The notes beneath the pieces were generated by a model. That model saw nothing but the letters and a program-made list of their open reading frames with translations. It was not told the origin of the DNA and did no database searches. Shown here in pieces: positions 28,294 through 37,298 of a DNA stretch of 55,843 nucleotides. Positions within the stretch are counted from its first letter, which is position 1, and each line of letters begins with the position of its first letter. Source of the stretch: Chloroflexota bacterium (GTDB lineage Bacteria; Chloroflexota; Limnocylindria; Limnocylindrales; CSP1-4); NCBI GenBank assembly GCA_016191345.1, contig JACPOU010000055.1, positions 1-55,843 of the forward strand. Reading direction: 5' to 3'. Position numbers and translations under genes: made by a program.

Positions 28294-28974
28294 CTACTTC
28301 TTGGGCTTGCCCTCGGCCTTGCTCTCCGCCGCGGCGGCCTCCTTGGCGGTCGGAACGGTACCGCCCGCGGCCTGGGTCATGCTGATCAGCGACTCGCCGG
28401 CGCCGACGAAGACCTCGTCGATGATGCCGTACGCCTTCGCCTCATCGGCGCTCATGTAGAAGTCGCGATCGGAATCGGCCTTCACCTTCTCGGGTGGCTG
28501 GCCCGTATGCCCCGCCAGGATCCGGGTGAGCCGATCGGTCAGGTGCATCACTTCGCGCATCTGGATCTCGACATCGGGCGTGTTGCCGCGGAACCCCGCC
28601 GACCCCTGGTGGATCATGATCCGGCTGTTCGGCAGGGCGAAGCGCTTGCCTTTGGCCCCGGCCGCCAGCAGGACTGATGCCATGCTGGCCGCCATGCCGA
28701 TGCAGATGGTGCTCACCGGCGCCTTCAGATACTGCATCGTGTCGTAGATGGCGAGGCCGCTCGTCACCACGCCGCCGGGCGAGTTGACGTAGAGGCTGAT
28801 GTCCTTGGTCGGGTCCTCGCTCTCCAGGAAAAGGAGCTGGGCGATCACCAGGTTGGCGATGTGGTCCTCGATCGGCTCGCCCAGGAAGATGATCCGCTCC
28901 TTGAGCAGCCGCGAGTAGATGTCGAAGGCCCGCTCGCCGCGAGCGCTCGACTCGATGACCATCGGGACCAGCAT
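28294..28974 (-). CDS. clpP: ClpP, proteolytic subunit of Clp protease
   Basis: 226 residues. The catalytic triad is visible: Ser97 in GMAASMAS, His122 in RIMIHQG and Asp171 in SDRDFYMS. The N-terminus ([31 protein letters not shown]) is standard, and the C-terminal 20 residues are a Lys/Ala/Glu tail. It forms the barrel-shaped serine protease that works with ClpX. ATG 28974 follows the tig stop codon by only 3 nt, so translation is coupled to trigger factor. Confidence 0.98.
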   Translation of the reverse strand: MLVPMVIESSARGERAFDIYSRLLKERIIFLGEPIEDHIANLVIAQLLFLESEDPTKDISLYVNSPGGVVTSGLAIYDTMQYLKAPVSTICIGMAASMASVLLAAGAKGKRFALPNSRIMIHQGSAGFRGNTPDVEIQMREVMHLTDRLTRILAGHTGQPPEKVKADSDRDFYMSADEAKAYGIIDEVFVGAGESLISMTQAAGGTVPTAKEAAAAESKAEGKPKK

Positions 28975-28977
28975 GCG

Positions 28978-30297
28978 TTACTCCGTCGTCTCGTCGGTTG
29001 GGGTGGCCGGCAGGGCGCGCTCGATCAGCGTGTCGACCAGTGTACGGTTGCGCAGCGTCATGCGCAGGTACGAGCGGCCGCGGCGCGAAGTCAGGTACTC
29101 GCGCAGCCGCGGTTCGTCGGGATAGCGTGCCAGCTGGTCGGAGACCTCGGCGTCGATCTGCTCGGGGGAGGCATCGATCCCCTCCTTCTCGGCGATCGCC
29201 GACAGAACGAGGAGCGACTTCACCCGGCGGCTGGCCGGCTCGCGCAGCTCTGCCGCCAGCTCCTCGGGCGACTGGCGCGCCATCTCCAGGTACCGCTCCA
29301 TCCCGATCTGCTGGGCCGCGAGGCGGTTCCGCAGCTCGTCGCGCATGATCTCGATCTCGTTGGCGATCATCACCTCGGGCAGGTCGACGCCCGCATTGGC
29401 GGTGGCGAAGTCGATGATCCGATCGGCGAAATGGTGGCGCGCCTCGTCCGCGCCGCGACGGGCAAGGGCGTCGCGCACCTCGGCGCGCAGTTCGTCGACC
29501 GTGTCCACCTCGGCGACGCTCTTCGCGAAGGCGTCATCGACCTCGGGCAGGATCCGCTCGCGGAGGTCCAGGAGCGTCACCACGAAGTGGGCGCGCCTGC
29601 CGCGCAGCTTCTCGACCCGATAGTCGTCGGGGAAGGTCAGGTCGAAGCCCTTCGTCTGGTCGATCGTCATGCCCACCAGCTGCTCCTCCCAGCCGGGGAT
29701 CATCCGATCCTCGCCGATCACCAGCGGCAGTCGATCGGCCGAGCCGCCATCGAACGGCTCCCCGTCGATGGTGCCGGCGAACTTGACGGCCGCGATGTCG
29801 CCGTTGGCGGCGCCCCGCCCGTCGACCGGGCGCAGGATCGCCTGCTGCTCGCGCAGGTCGGTCATCACCGCCTCGACCTGCTCATCGGTCACCTCGGCCG
29901 GCTCCAGGCTGAACGGGTAGTCGGTGTACGCGCCGAGCGTCACCTCCGGCCGGACGGCCACCGTCGCGGTGAAGCGCACCGTCGCCCCTTCGACCACGGT
30001 CGCGCTGTCGAGGTCGAGCTCCGGCTGGTCGATCGGGACGATGGCGACCTGGTCGAGGGCCGCGTCGTAGCTCTCGTTGACGAGGTGGTCGACGGCCTCC
30101 GCGACGACGGAGGCACGTCCCACAAACCGATCGATCACGTGCCGCGGCGCCTTGCCGGGACGGAAGCCGGGGACCCTGGTCCGCTCGGCCAGGTGTCGGT
30201 AGGCGGTGGCGAAGTGGCGATCGACGTCGGTCGGCGAGACCTCGATCTCCAGGGCGACCCTGGAGCCTGGCGCGGGGCGGGTGGAGACGGTGACCAA
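28978..30297 (-). CDS. tig: Trigger factor (ribosome-associated chaperone)
   Basis: 439 residues. The ribosome-binding signature is GFRPGKAP in the N-domain. A PPIase (FKBP-like) middle domain (GDIAAVKFAGTIDGEPFDGGSADRLPLVIGEDRMIPGWEEQLVGM) and a helical C-domain follow. It binds nascent chains and has prolyl isomerase activity. TTG 30297 is chosen because AGGAG lies five bases upstream; the longer frame runs through the tRNA-Leu gene. Its product order tig-clpP-clpX is common in bacteria. Confidence 0.96.
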   Translation of the reverse strand: MVTVSTRPAPGSRVALEIEVSPTDVDRHFATAYRHLAERTRVPGFRPGKAPRHVIDRFVGRASVVAEAVDHLVNESYDAALDQVAIVPIDQPELDLDSATVVEGATVRFTATVAVRPEVTLGAYTDYPFSLEPAEVTDEQVEAVMTDLREQQAILRPVDGRGAANGDIAAVKFAGTIDGEPFDGGSADRLPLVIGEDRMIPGWEEQLVGMTIDQTKGFDLTFPDDYRVEKLRGRRAHFVVTLLDLRERILPEVDDAFAKSVAEVDTVDELRAEVRDALARRGADEARHHFADRIIDFATANAGVDLPEVMIANEIEIMRDELRNRLAAQQIGMERYLEMARQSPEELAAELREPASRRVKSLLVLSAIAEKEGIDASPEQIDAEVSDQLARYPDEPRLREYLTSRRGRSYLRMTLRNRTLVDTLIERALPATPTDETTE

Positions 30298-30318
30298 GGC
30301 TGCTCCTGTAGTTGGGCG

Positions 30319-30402
30319 TGGTGGGCGAGGCGAGATTCGAACTCGCACGTCTTGCGACACCGGCTCCTAAAGCCGGCGCGTCTGCCGTTCCGCCACTCGC
30401 CC
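30319..30402 (-). tRNA. tRNA-Leu (anticodon UAG)
   Basis: 84 nt on the minus strand with a 7-bp acceptor stem GGGCGAG/CTCGCCC, anticodon stem CCGGC/GCCGG around the loop TTTAGGA (anticodon TAG), a long variable arm as in class II tRNAs, the T-loop GTTCGAATC and an encoded CCA end. It is just upstream of tig. Confidence 0.96.
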
Positions 30403-30437
30403 ATCGACGCGTGGACGGCGGATGCCGTCGAGGGAGT

Positions 30438-31070
30438 CTAGCGCGACGACCAGCCGCTGTACTCGCCCGGCTCCGGTTGCCTGGCCTCGCCTGCCGGCTT
30501 CGCCTGATCGCTCGGGGTTGACGCTGGCGTCGTCGCGTCAATGGGCCGCTTGCCGGCGGGCTCGTTCGTCAGGAAGCGCGCCACCGCCTTGCGGGCGAGC
30601 GCCGCCGCGATGAGCGTCAGCGCCGTCTCGGCGACATTCCAGGCGGTTCGCTGCGGTCCCGGCGGACCCTCGACCATCTGGCGTGCCAGCTCCCTGCGCG
30701 CCTTGCGGTCCTTGATCGGGTCGCGTCGCCAGCGCCGCAGCTCCTCGACCACCTCGTCGCGCGCCACGCGTGCCCTGGGGCCGGCCTCCCCGGCGAGCGC
30801 GTCGACCCAGGCCCGCATCGTCTCCGGCAGCGCGTCGTACGCCTCCTCGGCGGCGTGCGGCGCCATCGTCCCGCGCAGGAGGCGGGCCAGCCGCCGCGGT
30901 CCACCCACGACCAGGAAGGCGGTGGCGGCGCCGATCCCGATCACGACCGCGGGGTTCTCCCGCACCCGCTTGCGCAGGTCGAGGGCGTCGCGCAGCCGGG
31001 CCGCGGTGGCCTCCAGCTCGGCCCGCTGGGCCGCGATCTCTACCCGCGTCTGATCAATCGTTTCGCCCAC
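30438..31070 (-). CDS. DUF3618-like membrane-associated protein
   Basis: 210 residues. The N-terminus GETIDQTRVEIAAQRAELEATAARLRDALDLRKRVRENPAVVIGIGAATAFLV matches the DUF3618 pattern: an amphipathic helix with IxxTRxE...L, then a hydrophobic segment. A second hydrophobic stretch (ETALTLIAAALARKAVARFL) is near residue 160. It overlaps the holin-like gene by 31 nt and belongs with it; such pairs are common envelope-stress-type genes of unknown function in GC-rich bacteria. Confidence 0.8.
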   Translation of the reverse strand: MGETIDQTRVEIAAQRAELEATAARLRDALDLRKRVRENPAVVIGIGAATAFLVVGGPRRLARLLRGTMAPHAAEEAYDALPETMRAWVDALAGEAGPRARVARDEVVEELRRWRRDPIKDRKARRELARQMVEGPPGPQRTAWNVAETALTLIAAALARKAVARFLTNEPAGKRPIDATTPASTPSDQAKPAGEARQPEPGEYSGWSSR

Positions 31071-31447
31071 GCGACCTCCTCCCTGACCGATGCCATCGTC
31101 TCCTCGGGCGGCCCGAACTTGACCTTGCGAACCCCGCGCCAGCCGAGGAACCCGGCAATCCCCAGCAGCAGGAAGGTCACGATCAGCGACACCAGCCAGC
31201 CGGGCCAGCCCAGGAGCGCGGCGATGAGAAGGATGAAGAAGACGGTGAACGAGATCAGTGCCGCGAAGACGAGCCCCAGCGCGATGCCGAACAGGAGCAT
31301 CGCCCCACGCGCCTGGGCGAGCATCCCGCCGACCTCCTGGAGGCCGTGCTGCACCTCGAGCCTGGCCAGCGCAACGAGCCCTGACACCAGCCGGCGAGCG
31401 AGCGCAAAGGCGCTCAGCCGCGGCTCATCGGTCTCCTGGGCGGACAT
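31040..31447 (-). CDS. Phage_holin_3_6 / DUF1469-type membrane protein
   Basis: 135 residues. It has a cytosolic amphipathic start (RRLVSGLVALARLEVQHGLQEVGGMLAQA) and two membrane helices (AMLLFGIALGLVFAALISFTVFFILLIAALL and LVSLIVTFLLLGIAGFLG). Despite the family name it is a chromosomal envelope protein, usually paired with DUF3618 as here. ATG 31447 is leaderless (TAGAAT 9 nt upstream). Confidence 0.85.
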   Translation of the reverse strand: MSAQETDEPRLSAFALARRLVSGLVALARLEVQHGLQEVGGMLAQARGAMLLFGIALGLVFAALISFTVFFILLIAALLGWPGWLVSLIVTFLLLGIAGFLGWRGVRKVKFGPPEETMASVREEVAWAKRLIRRG

Positions 31448-31456
31448 CTCCCCTCG

Positions 31457-31517
31457 ATTCTAGCAAGGGCGGTCGGCTGGACCCTCTCGCCCGGCCCACC
31501 CGCCGCTCCGCTATCCT
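31457..31517. promoter_or_regulatory. Divergent leaderless -10 boxes (holin-like / DUF3105)
   Basis: Minus strand TAGAAT (31462-31457), 9 nt before ATG 31447. Plus strand TATCCT (31512-31517), 9 nt before ATG 31527. Confidence 0.5.
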
Positions 31518-31526
31518 TCGCCGCCG

Positions 31527-32180
31527 ATGGCCAAGCGACGCACCTCCGGCATCCAGCGCCGATCCCGCGCCACCGACGAGGCGATGACCCGGCGGCTCGG
31601 CAGCGGGCGGGGGCTCGCGCTCGACTGGCGGCTGCTCTCGATCGCGGCGATCCTGGTGCTGGGATCGGTCATCCTGCTGCTCGTCTTCCTCTTCGGCCGC
31701 GGGGGCGAGACCGGCGGCGGGAATGCCGGCACGCGGCAGATCGACGATGGCGCCAGCCATATCGCCGCGGGGACCGCGGGTGGCCCGTATCACTCCGTTC
31801 CGGCCACATCGGGATCGCACTGGGCATCGGCCGATACGCCCGGCCCATGGGGGGTCTACGACAGCGCCCAGCGCGAGGAGCGGATGCTCCACAACATGGA
31901 GCACGGCGGGATCATCGTCTGGTATCAGCCCGCCAAGCTCGACGTGGCGGGCCTTGCCGCACTCGAGACCTGGGTCCGCCAGCAGACCACGACGGTGCAG
32001 TTCAAGGTGATCCTGACCCCCTGGGCTGGCGCCGACTTCGGCCACCCGATCGCGGTCACCGCCTGGAACTGGCTCCTTTATCTGGACAAGGCGGACACCG
32101 ACGCCGTTCGCGGCTTCCTGGACGCGCACTACGGCGACGCGCCGGAGCCGGCCGGCGGACCCGCCCAGCCGGGAACCTGA
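31527..32180 (+). CDS. DUF3105 family membrane-anchored protein
   Basis: 217 residues. A basic cytosolic N-terminus leads into one membrane helix (LSIAAILVLGSVILLLVFLFG, about 38-58), then an extracytoplasmic DUF3105 domain with the hallmark YHSVPATSGSHW and HNMEHGGIIVWYQP. These His/Met residues could bind metal, but the family function is unknown. It is followed by an inverted repeat (32217-32257) that may end the transcript. Confidence 0.9.
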   Translation: MAKRRTSGIQRRSRATDEAMTRRLGSGRGLALDWRLLSIAAILVLGSVILLLVFLFGRGGETGGGNAGTRQIDDGASHIAAGTAGGPYHSVPATSGSHWASADTPGPWGVYDSAQREERMLHNMEHGGIIVWYQPAKLDVAGLAALETWVRQQTTTVQFKVILTPWAGADFGHPIAVTAWNWLLYLDKADTDAVRGFLDAHYGDAPEPAGGPAQPGT

Positions 32181-32216
32181 CGGCGTTCCACGGCGCACGT
32201 CGCCCGCGGCTCGCCT

Positions 32217-32257
32217 GGTGACACCGTGTCGGACCCAGGCTCCCGCCCGGTGTCACC
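32217..32257 (+). terminator. Inverted repeat after the DUF3105 gene
   Basis: The 10-bp perfect arms GGTGACACCG (32217-32226) and CGGTGTCACC (32248-32257) flank a 21-nt GC-rich loop, 37 nt after the stop codon. No T-run. The rest of 32258-32419 shows no gene, only a TTGACC / CATCAT promoter-like pair (32387-32415) before the tRNA. Confidence 0.45.
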
Positions 32258-32419
32258 GCGCTTACACTTCCCCTCCCCTGACCCCCGATTTGGGTTCGCG
32301 CGGCGCCACCAAACCAGGCCTTAGGCCGGGAAGGGTGTCATCACACGACCCACGGTTTCCTGGGGCCCCTTCCCAGCCTCCCGGTTGACCCCTCCCCCGC
32401 CCTCCGCCATCATTCCCGC

Positions 32420-32494
32420 GGGCGGCTAGCTCAACGGCAGAGCAAGTGACTCTTAATCACTAGGTTCAGGGTTCGAATCCCTGGCCGCTCACCA
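32420..32494 (+). tRNA. tRNA-Lys (anticodon CUU)
   Basis: 75 nt with an acceptor stem GGGCGGC/GCCGCTC that includes one G-U pair, the D-arm TAGCTCAACGGCAGAGCA, anticodon stem GTGAC/ATCAC-type around CTCTTAA (anticodon CTT), the T-arm CAGGGTTCGAATCCCTG and an encoded CCA end. Confidence 0.96.
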
Positions 32495-32543
32495 TTCAAG
32501 CCTCGGAGAACCCAGACGCCGGGGGGTTCGGCCGGCCGGTCCG

Positions 32544-33752
32544 TCAGCCGACGATCACCAGCGGCTCCAGGCCGGACAGGGGGCCGTCAGGCCTGGGCAT
32601 CGCCAGCTCCGGCTCGGGGCCGCGGTCCGCCTCGCGGGCGGCGAGCGCGGCGTCCAGCTGGGCGATGAGCGCCGGGACGCCCGACCGGAGGGCTGCGCCG
32701 TAGGCCGGTCCGATCTCCTGCATGAGCACCTTCTCCCGCCGGCTCTTCGGCGCTGCGAACCGGAGGTGGACCGTGGTGCCCGCCGCGGTCGGCTCAAGCT
32801 CGATGGTGTGGAGCACCTTCACCGGTCCTCGCGCCGTGTCGAGGATCGTGCGATCCGTGACGTAGTCGTACGGACGCCAATCGAGGATCTGCTCGATGAC
32901 GGCGTCCCTGCCGTGCACGCAGTGGTTGGCCGACCCGGGGCCGCGTCGGCCGCCGGTGGCCCCCTTGATCGTGACCTCCGTCACCCAGGGCTGCCAGGTC
33001 ATCCGCTGCCCAGGCCTGGTGAGGAACTCCCAGGCCACCTGCGGCGGCACGGTCGTGGCCACCGAGACGGTGAGGATCGATGCCTCCGGGATCACGAAGA
33101 CGCGCCCGCGCGCCTCCTCCTCCTGCCATCGGCGCTCCAGGTCATGAGCCCAGCCGGGCACGTCGCCGATCCGGTCGTAGGTCTCGGTGTGCTCGCGCAT
33201 GCCGAGCGCGGCCGGGTCGATCTCGGTGACATCGATGCATCGCTGGGTGAGGAGCGCGTAGGCGCTCATCCCCAGCTTCTCGACGACCTCGTTCTTCAGC
33301 AGCCGGTGAGCGACGATCACGTCCGACCCCAGGAGCTCCTGCCGGCCCGCGACCTTCTGGAGGATGGCCGCGCCGTGGTGGACGACGAACTTGAGGTCGA
33401 GATCGGGGATCTGGACGCATGCGTTGCACTCGCACGAGGTCGCCTGGCGGACGTCGCGGCGTCGCCGGCGGAACCCGAAGTAGCAGCGCTCGATGGTGTC
33501 GAGGAGCATCGACCCATCCAGCTTCTCGGCCGTGGCGAACATGAAGGCGGCATCGCCTTCCAGCTTGGCCAGCCGGAAGTTCGGCCGGAGCGCGGTGACG
33601 ACGGCGCCGATGAGATCGGCGAGGATGTCCTGCGCGTGATCCAGCTCGACCTCGGCAAGGTAGCCGGTGTACCCCGAGATGTCGGCGATCAGGAAGCAGG
33701 TGGGTTGCGCGGCGAAGGGCATCGTTCCTCGGTCGGGAAGGTCAGTGGCCAC
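32544..33752 (-). CDS. DUF2652 (cyclase-like) + SRPBCC two-domain protein
   Basis: 402 residues. The first half (CFLIADISGYTGYLAEVELDHAQDILADLIGAVVTALRPNFRLAKLEGDAAFMF) resembles DUF2652/class III adenylate-cyclase-type folds, with DISGY and EGDAAF at the metal-binding positions. It carries an inserted CECNAC cysteine pair. The second half (about 220-370) is an SRPBCC/polyketide-cyclase-like domain (VSVATTVPPQVAWEFLTRPGQRMTWQPWVTEV). GTG 33752 is chosen because TATAGT ends 7 nt before it; the longer start at 33761 overlaps that box. Whether it makes a cyclic nucleotide is unknown. Confidence 0.8.
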   Translation of the reverse strand: MATDLPDRGTMPFAAQPTCFLIADISGYTGYLAEVELDHAQDILADLIGAVVTALRPNFRLAKLEGDAAFMFATAEKLDGSMLLDTIERCYFGFRRRRRDVRQATSCECNACVQIPDLDLKFVVHHGAAILQKVAGRQELLGSDVIVAHRLLKNEVVEKLGMSAYALLTQRCIDVTEIDPAALGMREHTETYDRIGDVPGWAHDLERRWQEEEARGRVFVIPEASILTVSVATTVPPQVAWEFLTRPGQRMTWQPWVTEVTIKGATGGRRGPGSANHCVHGRDAVIEQILDWRPYDYVTDRTILDTARGPVKVLHTIELEPTAAGTTVHLRFAAPKSRREKVLMQEIGPAYGAALRSGVPALIAQLDAALAAREADRGPEPELAMPRPDGPLSGLEPLVIVG

Positions 33753-33759
33753 GTCCACC

Positions 33760-33783
33760 ACTATACGGTCGAGCGCCTATCCT
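33760..33783. promoter_or_regulatory. Divergent leaderless -10 boxes (DUF2652 / PAC2)
   Basis: Minus strand TATAGT (33765-33760), 7 nt before GTG 33752. Plus strand TATCCT (33778-33783), 6 nt before ATG 33790. Confidence 0.5.
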
Positions 33784-33789
33784 TCCGGC

Positions 33790-34656
33790 ATGGCCCTGTT
33801 TCAGTCGGACCGGCCGGTCTCGCTCAACGCGCCGATCCTGGTGGCGGCCTTCGAGGGTTGGGTCGACGCCGGCAGCGCCGGGACCCTGGCGGCCGGGCAG
33901 CTCATTTACGGCAGCCAGGTGGTCGGGCGCTTCGATGCGGACCGGCTCTTCGACTACCGGGCTCGCCGGCCGACGCTCGACGTCGTGGATGGGCACCTGC
34001 AATCGCTGGAATGGCCGGAGCTGCTCCTGCGCAGCAACCGAGTCGGAGAGCGCGACCTGCTGATTCTCACCGGCCCCGAGCCGGACTTCCGCTGGCAGGC
34101 ACTGGCGGCGGAGGTGACGCGACTGGCGCAGGAGCTCCAGGTGGCCAGCTGGATCAGCCTGGGGGCGATCCCGGTCGCCGCTCCGCACACCCGACCGGTC
34201 ACCGTGCTCGCCACCGCGTCGCGGCCCGGCCTGTTGCCGCCGGGCGTCAGCCAGGGCCCGGCCGGCCACCTGCGCGTTCCATCGGCGGTCCTGTCGGTGC
34301 TTGAGCTGGGGGTCTCGGCGGCCGGGATCCCGGCGATCGGCTTCTTCGCGCAGGTCCCCCACTACGTGTCGGCCGCGTACCCCGGAGCGGCGATCGAGCT
34401 GCTCCGCCAGGTGGGACGCTTTCTCGGCGAAGAGCTGCCGGTCGGCGACCTCCCCGGCCGCGCGCTCGAGACGCGTCGCCTCCTCGACGCGGCGACCGCC
34501 GGCGACGAGCGGACCACCGCGTACGTGCGGCAGCTCGAGGAGGCGACCGATCAGGCCCGTCTGCCGGAGGGCGATGACCTCATCTCCGACATCGAGCGCT
34601 TCCTGCGGGGGGACGACGGCAAGCCGGGCGACGACGGTGGGCGGCTCCTGAACTAG
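33790..34656 (+). CDS. PAC2 family protein (proteasome-assembly-chaperone-like)
   Basis: 288 residues. The start LNAPILVAAFEGWVDAGSAGTLAAGQLIYG and the segment DLLILTGPEPDFRWQALAAEVTRLAQEL are typical of PAC2 proteins, followed by VPHYVSAAYPGAAIELLRQVGRFLG. Homologues in Actinobacteria occur with proteasome genes, but none are in the window. ATG 33790 is leaderless. Confidence 0.92.
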   Translation: MALFQSDRPVSLNAPILVAAFEGWVDAGSAGTLAAGQLIYGSQVVGRFDADRLFDYRARRPTLDVVDGHLQSLEWPELLLRSNRVGERDLLILTGPEPDFRWQALAAEVTRLAQELQVASWISLGAIPVAAPHTRPVTVLATASRPGLLPPGVSQGPAGHLRVPSAVLSVLELGVSAAGIPAIGFFAQVPHYVSAAYPGAAIELLRQVGRFLGEELPVGDLPGRALETRRLLDAATAGDERTTAYVRQLEEATDQARLPEGDDLISDIERFLRGDDGKPGDDGGRLLN

Positions 34657-34692
34657 GCCCGGCGCAGGTTGACGCGAATGCGGCCGGTCCCG

Positions 34693-34698
34693 GAGACT
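34693..34698 (+). promoter_or_regulatory. Leaderless -10 box of the LCP gene
   Basis: GAGACT (a TAGACT variant), 7 nt before GTG 34706. It is weaker than the other boxes. Confidence 0.35.
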
Positions 34699-34705
34699 GG
34701 GCTCG

Positions 34706-36292
34706 GTGAGATCCATCGTTGCGGGCCTCCTCGGCCTCGTCGTCCCGGGCGTCGGCCACGCGTACATCGGTCGCAGGCGCCTCGCCCTGCTGTTCGCCGT
34801 CCCGGTCGTGCTGCTGGCGGCCGCCTGGGTGCTCCTCTTCCTGCTCAGCGGGCGCACGAGCCTGATCGGCTTCCTCCTCACCCCGGGGGTGCTGCCGGCG
34901 CTCGCTGTCGTCAACGTCGCGCTTGCCGCCTGGCGCATCGCTGCCGGGGTTGACGCCGCGCGCAGGGTGCGACCGTCTCGCGCCGCCATCGGCGTACTGT
35001 CGGTCGCCACGCTGGCCCTGGTCCTGGCGCCGCAGCTCCTGCTCGGCTCAGTCATCGTCTCGGCCAACGACTTCCTCGACTCGATGTTCGCCAGCGCCGA
35101 CGGCTCGACCGCGCCGGAGCCGGCCAGCTCTGACATGCCGACCAACTCCGATGGCGGATTCATCGTGCCGGAGGACCTCCGGGACGGCTGGGAGGGCGGG
35201 GACGTCCCGTCGGCTGCCGAGCCGACGCCGACGCCGAATGCAGTCCCCGTGGCTCGTGGCCCGATGGGGCCGGGCGTGGGAACCCTGCCATCGCTGGGCG
35301 CCGCCGTGCCGTGGGCCCGCGCCGGGGAGATCCCCTGGGGCAGCGACGGTCGCTTCGACCTGCTCCTGCTCGGCTCCGACGCCGGCATCGATCGCTGGAG
35401 CCGGCGGATGGACGTCATGCTGTTGATCGAGGTCGACGTGGCCACCGGCAAGGTGGCGATGATCGGCCTGCCCCGCAATCTGATCAACGCGCCGTTTCCG
35501 CCGGGCCCGGCCCGGGACGCCGTGAAGTGCGGCTGCCTGACCGGCCTGCTGAACGAGATGTACGTCGAGGCGACGGTCCGGAATCCCGCTCGCTGGCCGG
35601 GGACGGGCGCGGTGAAGGGGATCGGGGCCGTCCGGTCGATGATCATGGAGCTCACCGGCCGGCCGGTCGATGGCGTCGTGGTGGCCGACCTGTGGGGCGT
35701 GATCAAGGTCGTGGACGCGCTGGGCGGGATCGACATCAACGTCCCCGCCCCGGTGTACGACGCCCGCTACCCGGACCCGGTCTACGGCAACATCGTGCTC
35801 AGGATCCCTGCGGGACAGCAGCACCTCGACGGCCGGATGGCGCTGGCGTACGCCCGCAGCCGCCACCAGGACTCCGACTACGGACGGATGGCGCGCCAGC
35901 AGACGCTCCTCCTCGCCATGCGCAGGCAGATCGGTCCCGCGACGATCTTGAATGCCACGGCGCTCTTCGACGCGGCCAGGGGCTTCGCCTGGACCGATCT
36001 CCCCCGCGAGGCGCTGCCGGCGCTCGGTGACCTGTTCGACAGGGCGGCGCGCGCATCGGTCGTGCAGCTCCGGATCGTGCCGAGGACGTACTCCACCATC
36101 CTGACGCCGGGCGAGGTCACCCGTATCCGGGCCGATATCGCCGCGTTGCTCGGCGTTGCCCCGCCACCGACGCCTTCGCCCACGCCGACCGCATCCACGG
36201 TCCCGACGGCCGTGCCGACTGACGCGCCGATCCCGACCCCGTCCCCGACACCCGCCCCATCGGCCGCGGGCAGCCCCTCCGCTTCGCCGTGA
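34706..36292 (+). CDS. LytR-CpsA-Psr (LCP) cell-wall glycopolymer ligase
   Basis: 528 residues. Three to four N-terminal membrane segments occupy the first 125 residues, then a low-complexity Pro/Ser linker and the LCP domain from about 220. Its signature residues include LLLLGSDAGIDRWSRRMDVMLL, IGLPRNL, the LGGIDINVPAPVYD strand and YARSRHQDSDYGRMARQQ. LCP enzymes attach glycopolymers to peptidoglycan outside the membrane. The C-terminus is a Pro/Thr/Ser-rich tail. GTG 34706 is chosen from the -10 position. Its stop overlaps the next start. Confidence 0.94.
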   Translation: MRSIVAGLLGLVVPGVGHAYIGRRRLALLFAVPVVLLAAAWVLLFLLSGRTSLIGFLLTPGVLPALAVVNVALAAWRIAAGVDAARRVRPSRAAIGVLSVATLALVLAPQLLLGSVIVSANDFLDSMFASADGSTAPEPASSDMPTNSDGGFIVPEDLRDGWEGGDVPSAAEPTPTPNAVPVARGPMGPGVGTLPSLGAAVPWARAGEIPWGSDGRFDLLLLGSDAGIDRWSRRMDVMLLIEVDVATGKVAMIGLPRNLINAPFPPGPARDAVKCGCLTGLLNEMYVEATVRNPARWPGTGAVKGIGAVRSMIMELTGRPVDGVVVADLWGVIKVVDALGGIDINVPAPVYDARYPDPVYGNIVLRIPAGQQHLDGRMALAYARSRHQDSDYGRMARQQTLLLAMRRQIGPATILNATALFDAARGFAWTDLPREALPALGDLFDRAARASVVQLRIVPRTYSTILTPGEVTRIRADIAALLGVAPPPTPSPTPTASTVPTAVPTDAPIPTPSPTPAPSAAGSPSASP

Positions 36293-36864
36293 GCAAGGGC
36301 CGCATCGAGGCGTTCAGCGACGGCGTCATCGCCATCATCATCACCATCATGGTCCTCGAGCTGCGCCCGCCCGACGGCACCACGCTCGAGAGCCTGCGGC
36401 CGCTGGTCCCGACCTTCCTGAGCTACCTGCTCAGCTTCGCGCTGCTCGGGACCTACTGGAACAACCATCACCACCTGCTCCAGGCGGCCAAGGTGATCGA
36501 CGCGAGGGTCCTCTGGGCGAACCTGGACCTGCTCTTCTGGCTGTCGCTCTTCCCGTTCGGGACCGCCTGGGTCGGCAGGTCCGATTTCGCGCCGATGCCG
36601 GTGGCCGTCTACGGAGGTCTGCTCCTGGTGGCGGCGCTGGCCTATTACCTCCTGGTCCGGATGCTGATCGCCGCGCATGGGCAGCCGGCCGCCCTGGCCG
36701 AGGCGGTCGGCCGCGACGTCAAGGGCAAGGTCTCGCCCGTCCTTTTCGCGGTCGCCATCCCGATCGCGGTCGTGGCGCCGGCCGTCTCGATGGTCGTCTA
36801 CGCCGGGGTGGTCCTGCTGTGGCTCGTCCCGGATCGGCGCATGGAGCGCGTGATCAGGGGCTAG
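36289..36864 (+). CDS. TMEM175-family potassium channel (DUF1211)
   Basis: 191 residues. It opens with GRIEAFSDGVIAIIITIMVLELRPP, the RxxxFSDGVxAIxxT signature of TMEM175-type channels, followed by five further hydrophobic segments and the LSYLLSFALLGTYWNNHHHLLQ helix. Bacterial members are K+-permeable tetramers. GTG 36289 overlaps the LCP stop codon (GTGA), so it is in the same operon. Confidence 0.93.
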   Translation: MSKGRIEAFSDGVIAIIITIMVLELRPPDGTTLESLRPLVPTFLSYLLSFALLGTYWNNHHHLLQAAKVIDARVLWANLDLLFWLSLFPFGTAWVGRSDFAPMPVAVYGGLLLVAALAYYLLVRMLIAAHGQPAALAEAVGRDVKGKVSPVLFAVAIPIAVVAPAVSMVVYAGVVLLWLVPDRRMERVIRG

Positions 36865-37298
36865 GCGCCTCGTCGACGCCGCAGCCAGGCGACCAGGTTG
36901 AGTGCCACACCGACGATGAGGGCGCTCCCTCCGACCACCGGAATGCGCCGGCTCACGCGATCGGGCAGGAAGATATCGGTCACCGATCCATCGCGCGCCC
37001 CGAGCTGCTCGGCCAGGGGCGTGAGCGGGCAGACCTGGTTGTTGCTGGCGTAGACCGCCGACTCGCCGAGCGCGATGGCGAACGCGAGGCCGGTGCGCCT
37101 TCGGGGTCGTTGGCGAAGCCCATCCCAGACGATCAGCCCGATCTGCGCCGCGATCCCGAAGAAGATCGCAGTGTGGATCGCCTTGATGGCGCCCAGGACG
37201 GCGGGACGGGCCGCGGCCGGCGTCCCACGCGCCATCCGTGTCGAGATGCCACCGCTCCATGCTGGAGCGCGGCGGGGGCTGGCGGTGTCCGACGGCAT
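36861..37298 (-). CDS. Small membrane protein, DUF2784-like
   Basis: 145 residues with three hydrophobic segments (AIKAIHTAIFFGIAAQIGLIVWDGL, GLAFAIALGESAVYASNN and PVVGGSALIVGVALNLVAWL). The CPLTPLAEQLGA...GSVTDIFLPD stretch recalls the CPLT motif of DUF2784, but the match is partial. The function is unknown. It converges with the TMEM175 gene, overlapping by 4 nt. Confidence 0.65.
   Translation of the reverse strand: MPSDTASPRRAPAWSGGISTRMARGTPAAARPAVLGAIKAIHTAIFFGIAAQIGLIVWDGLRQRPRRRTGLAFAIALGESAVYASNNQVCPLTPLAEQLGARDGSVTDIFLPDRVSRRIPVVGGSALIVGVALNLVAWLRRRRGA

Noticed and set aside
31040..31447. Prophage holin
   Set aside because: The family name suggests a phage origin, but there are no other phage genes here, and pairing with DUF3618 is a standard chromosomal arrangement.
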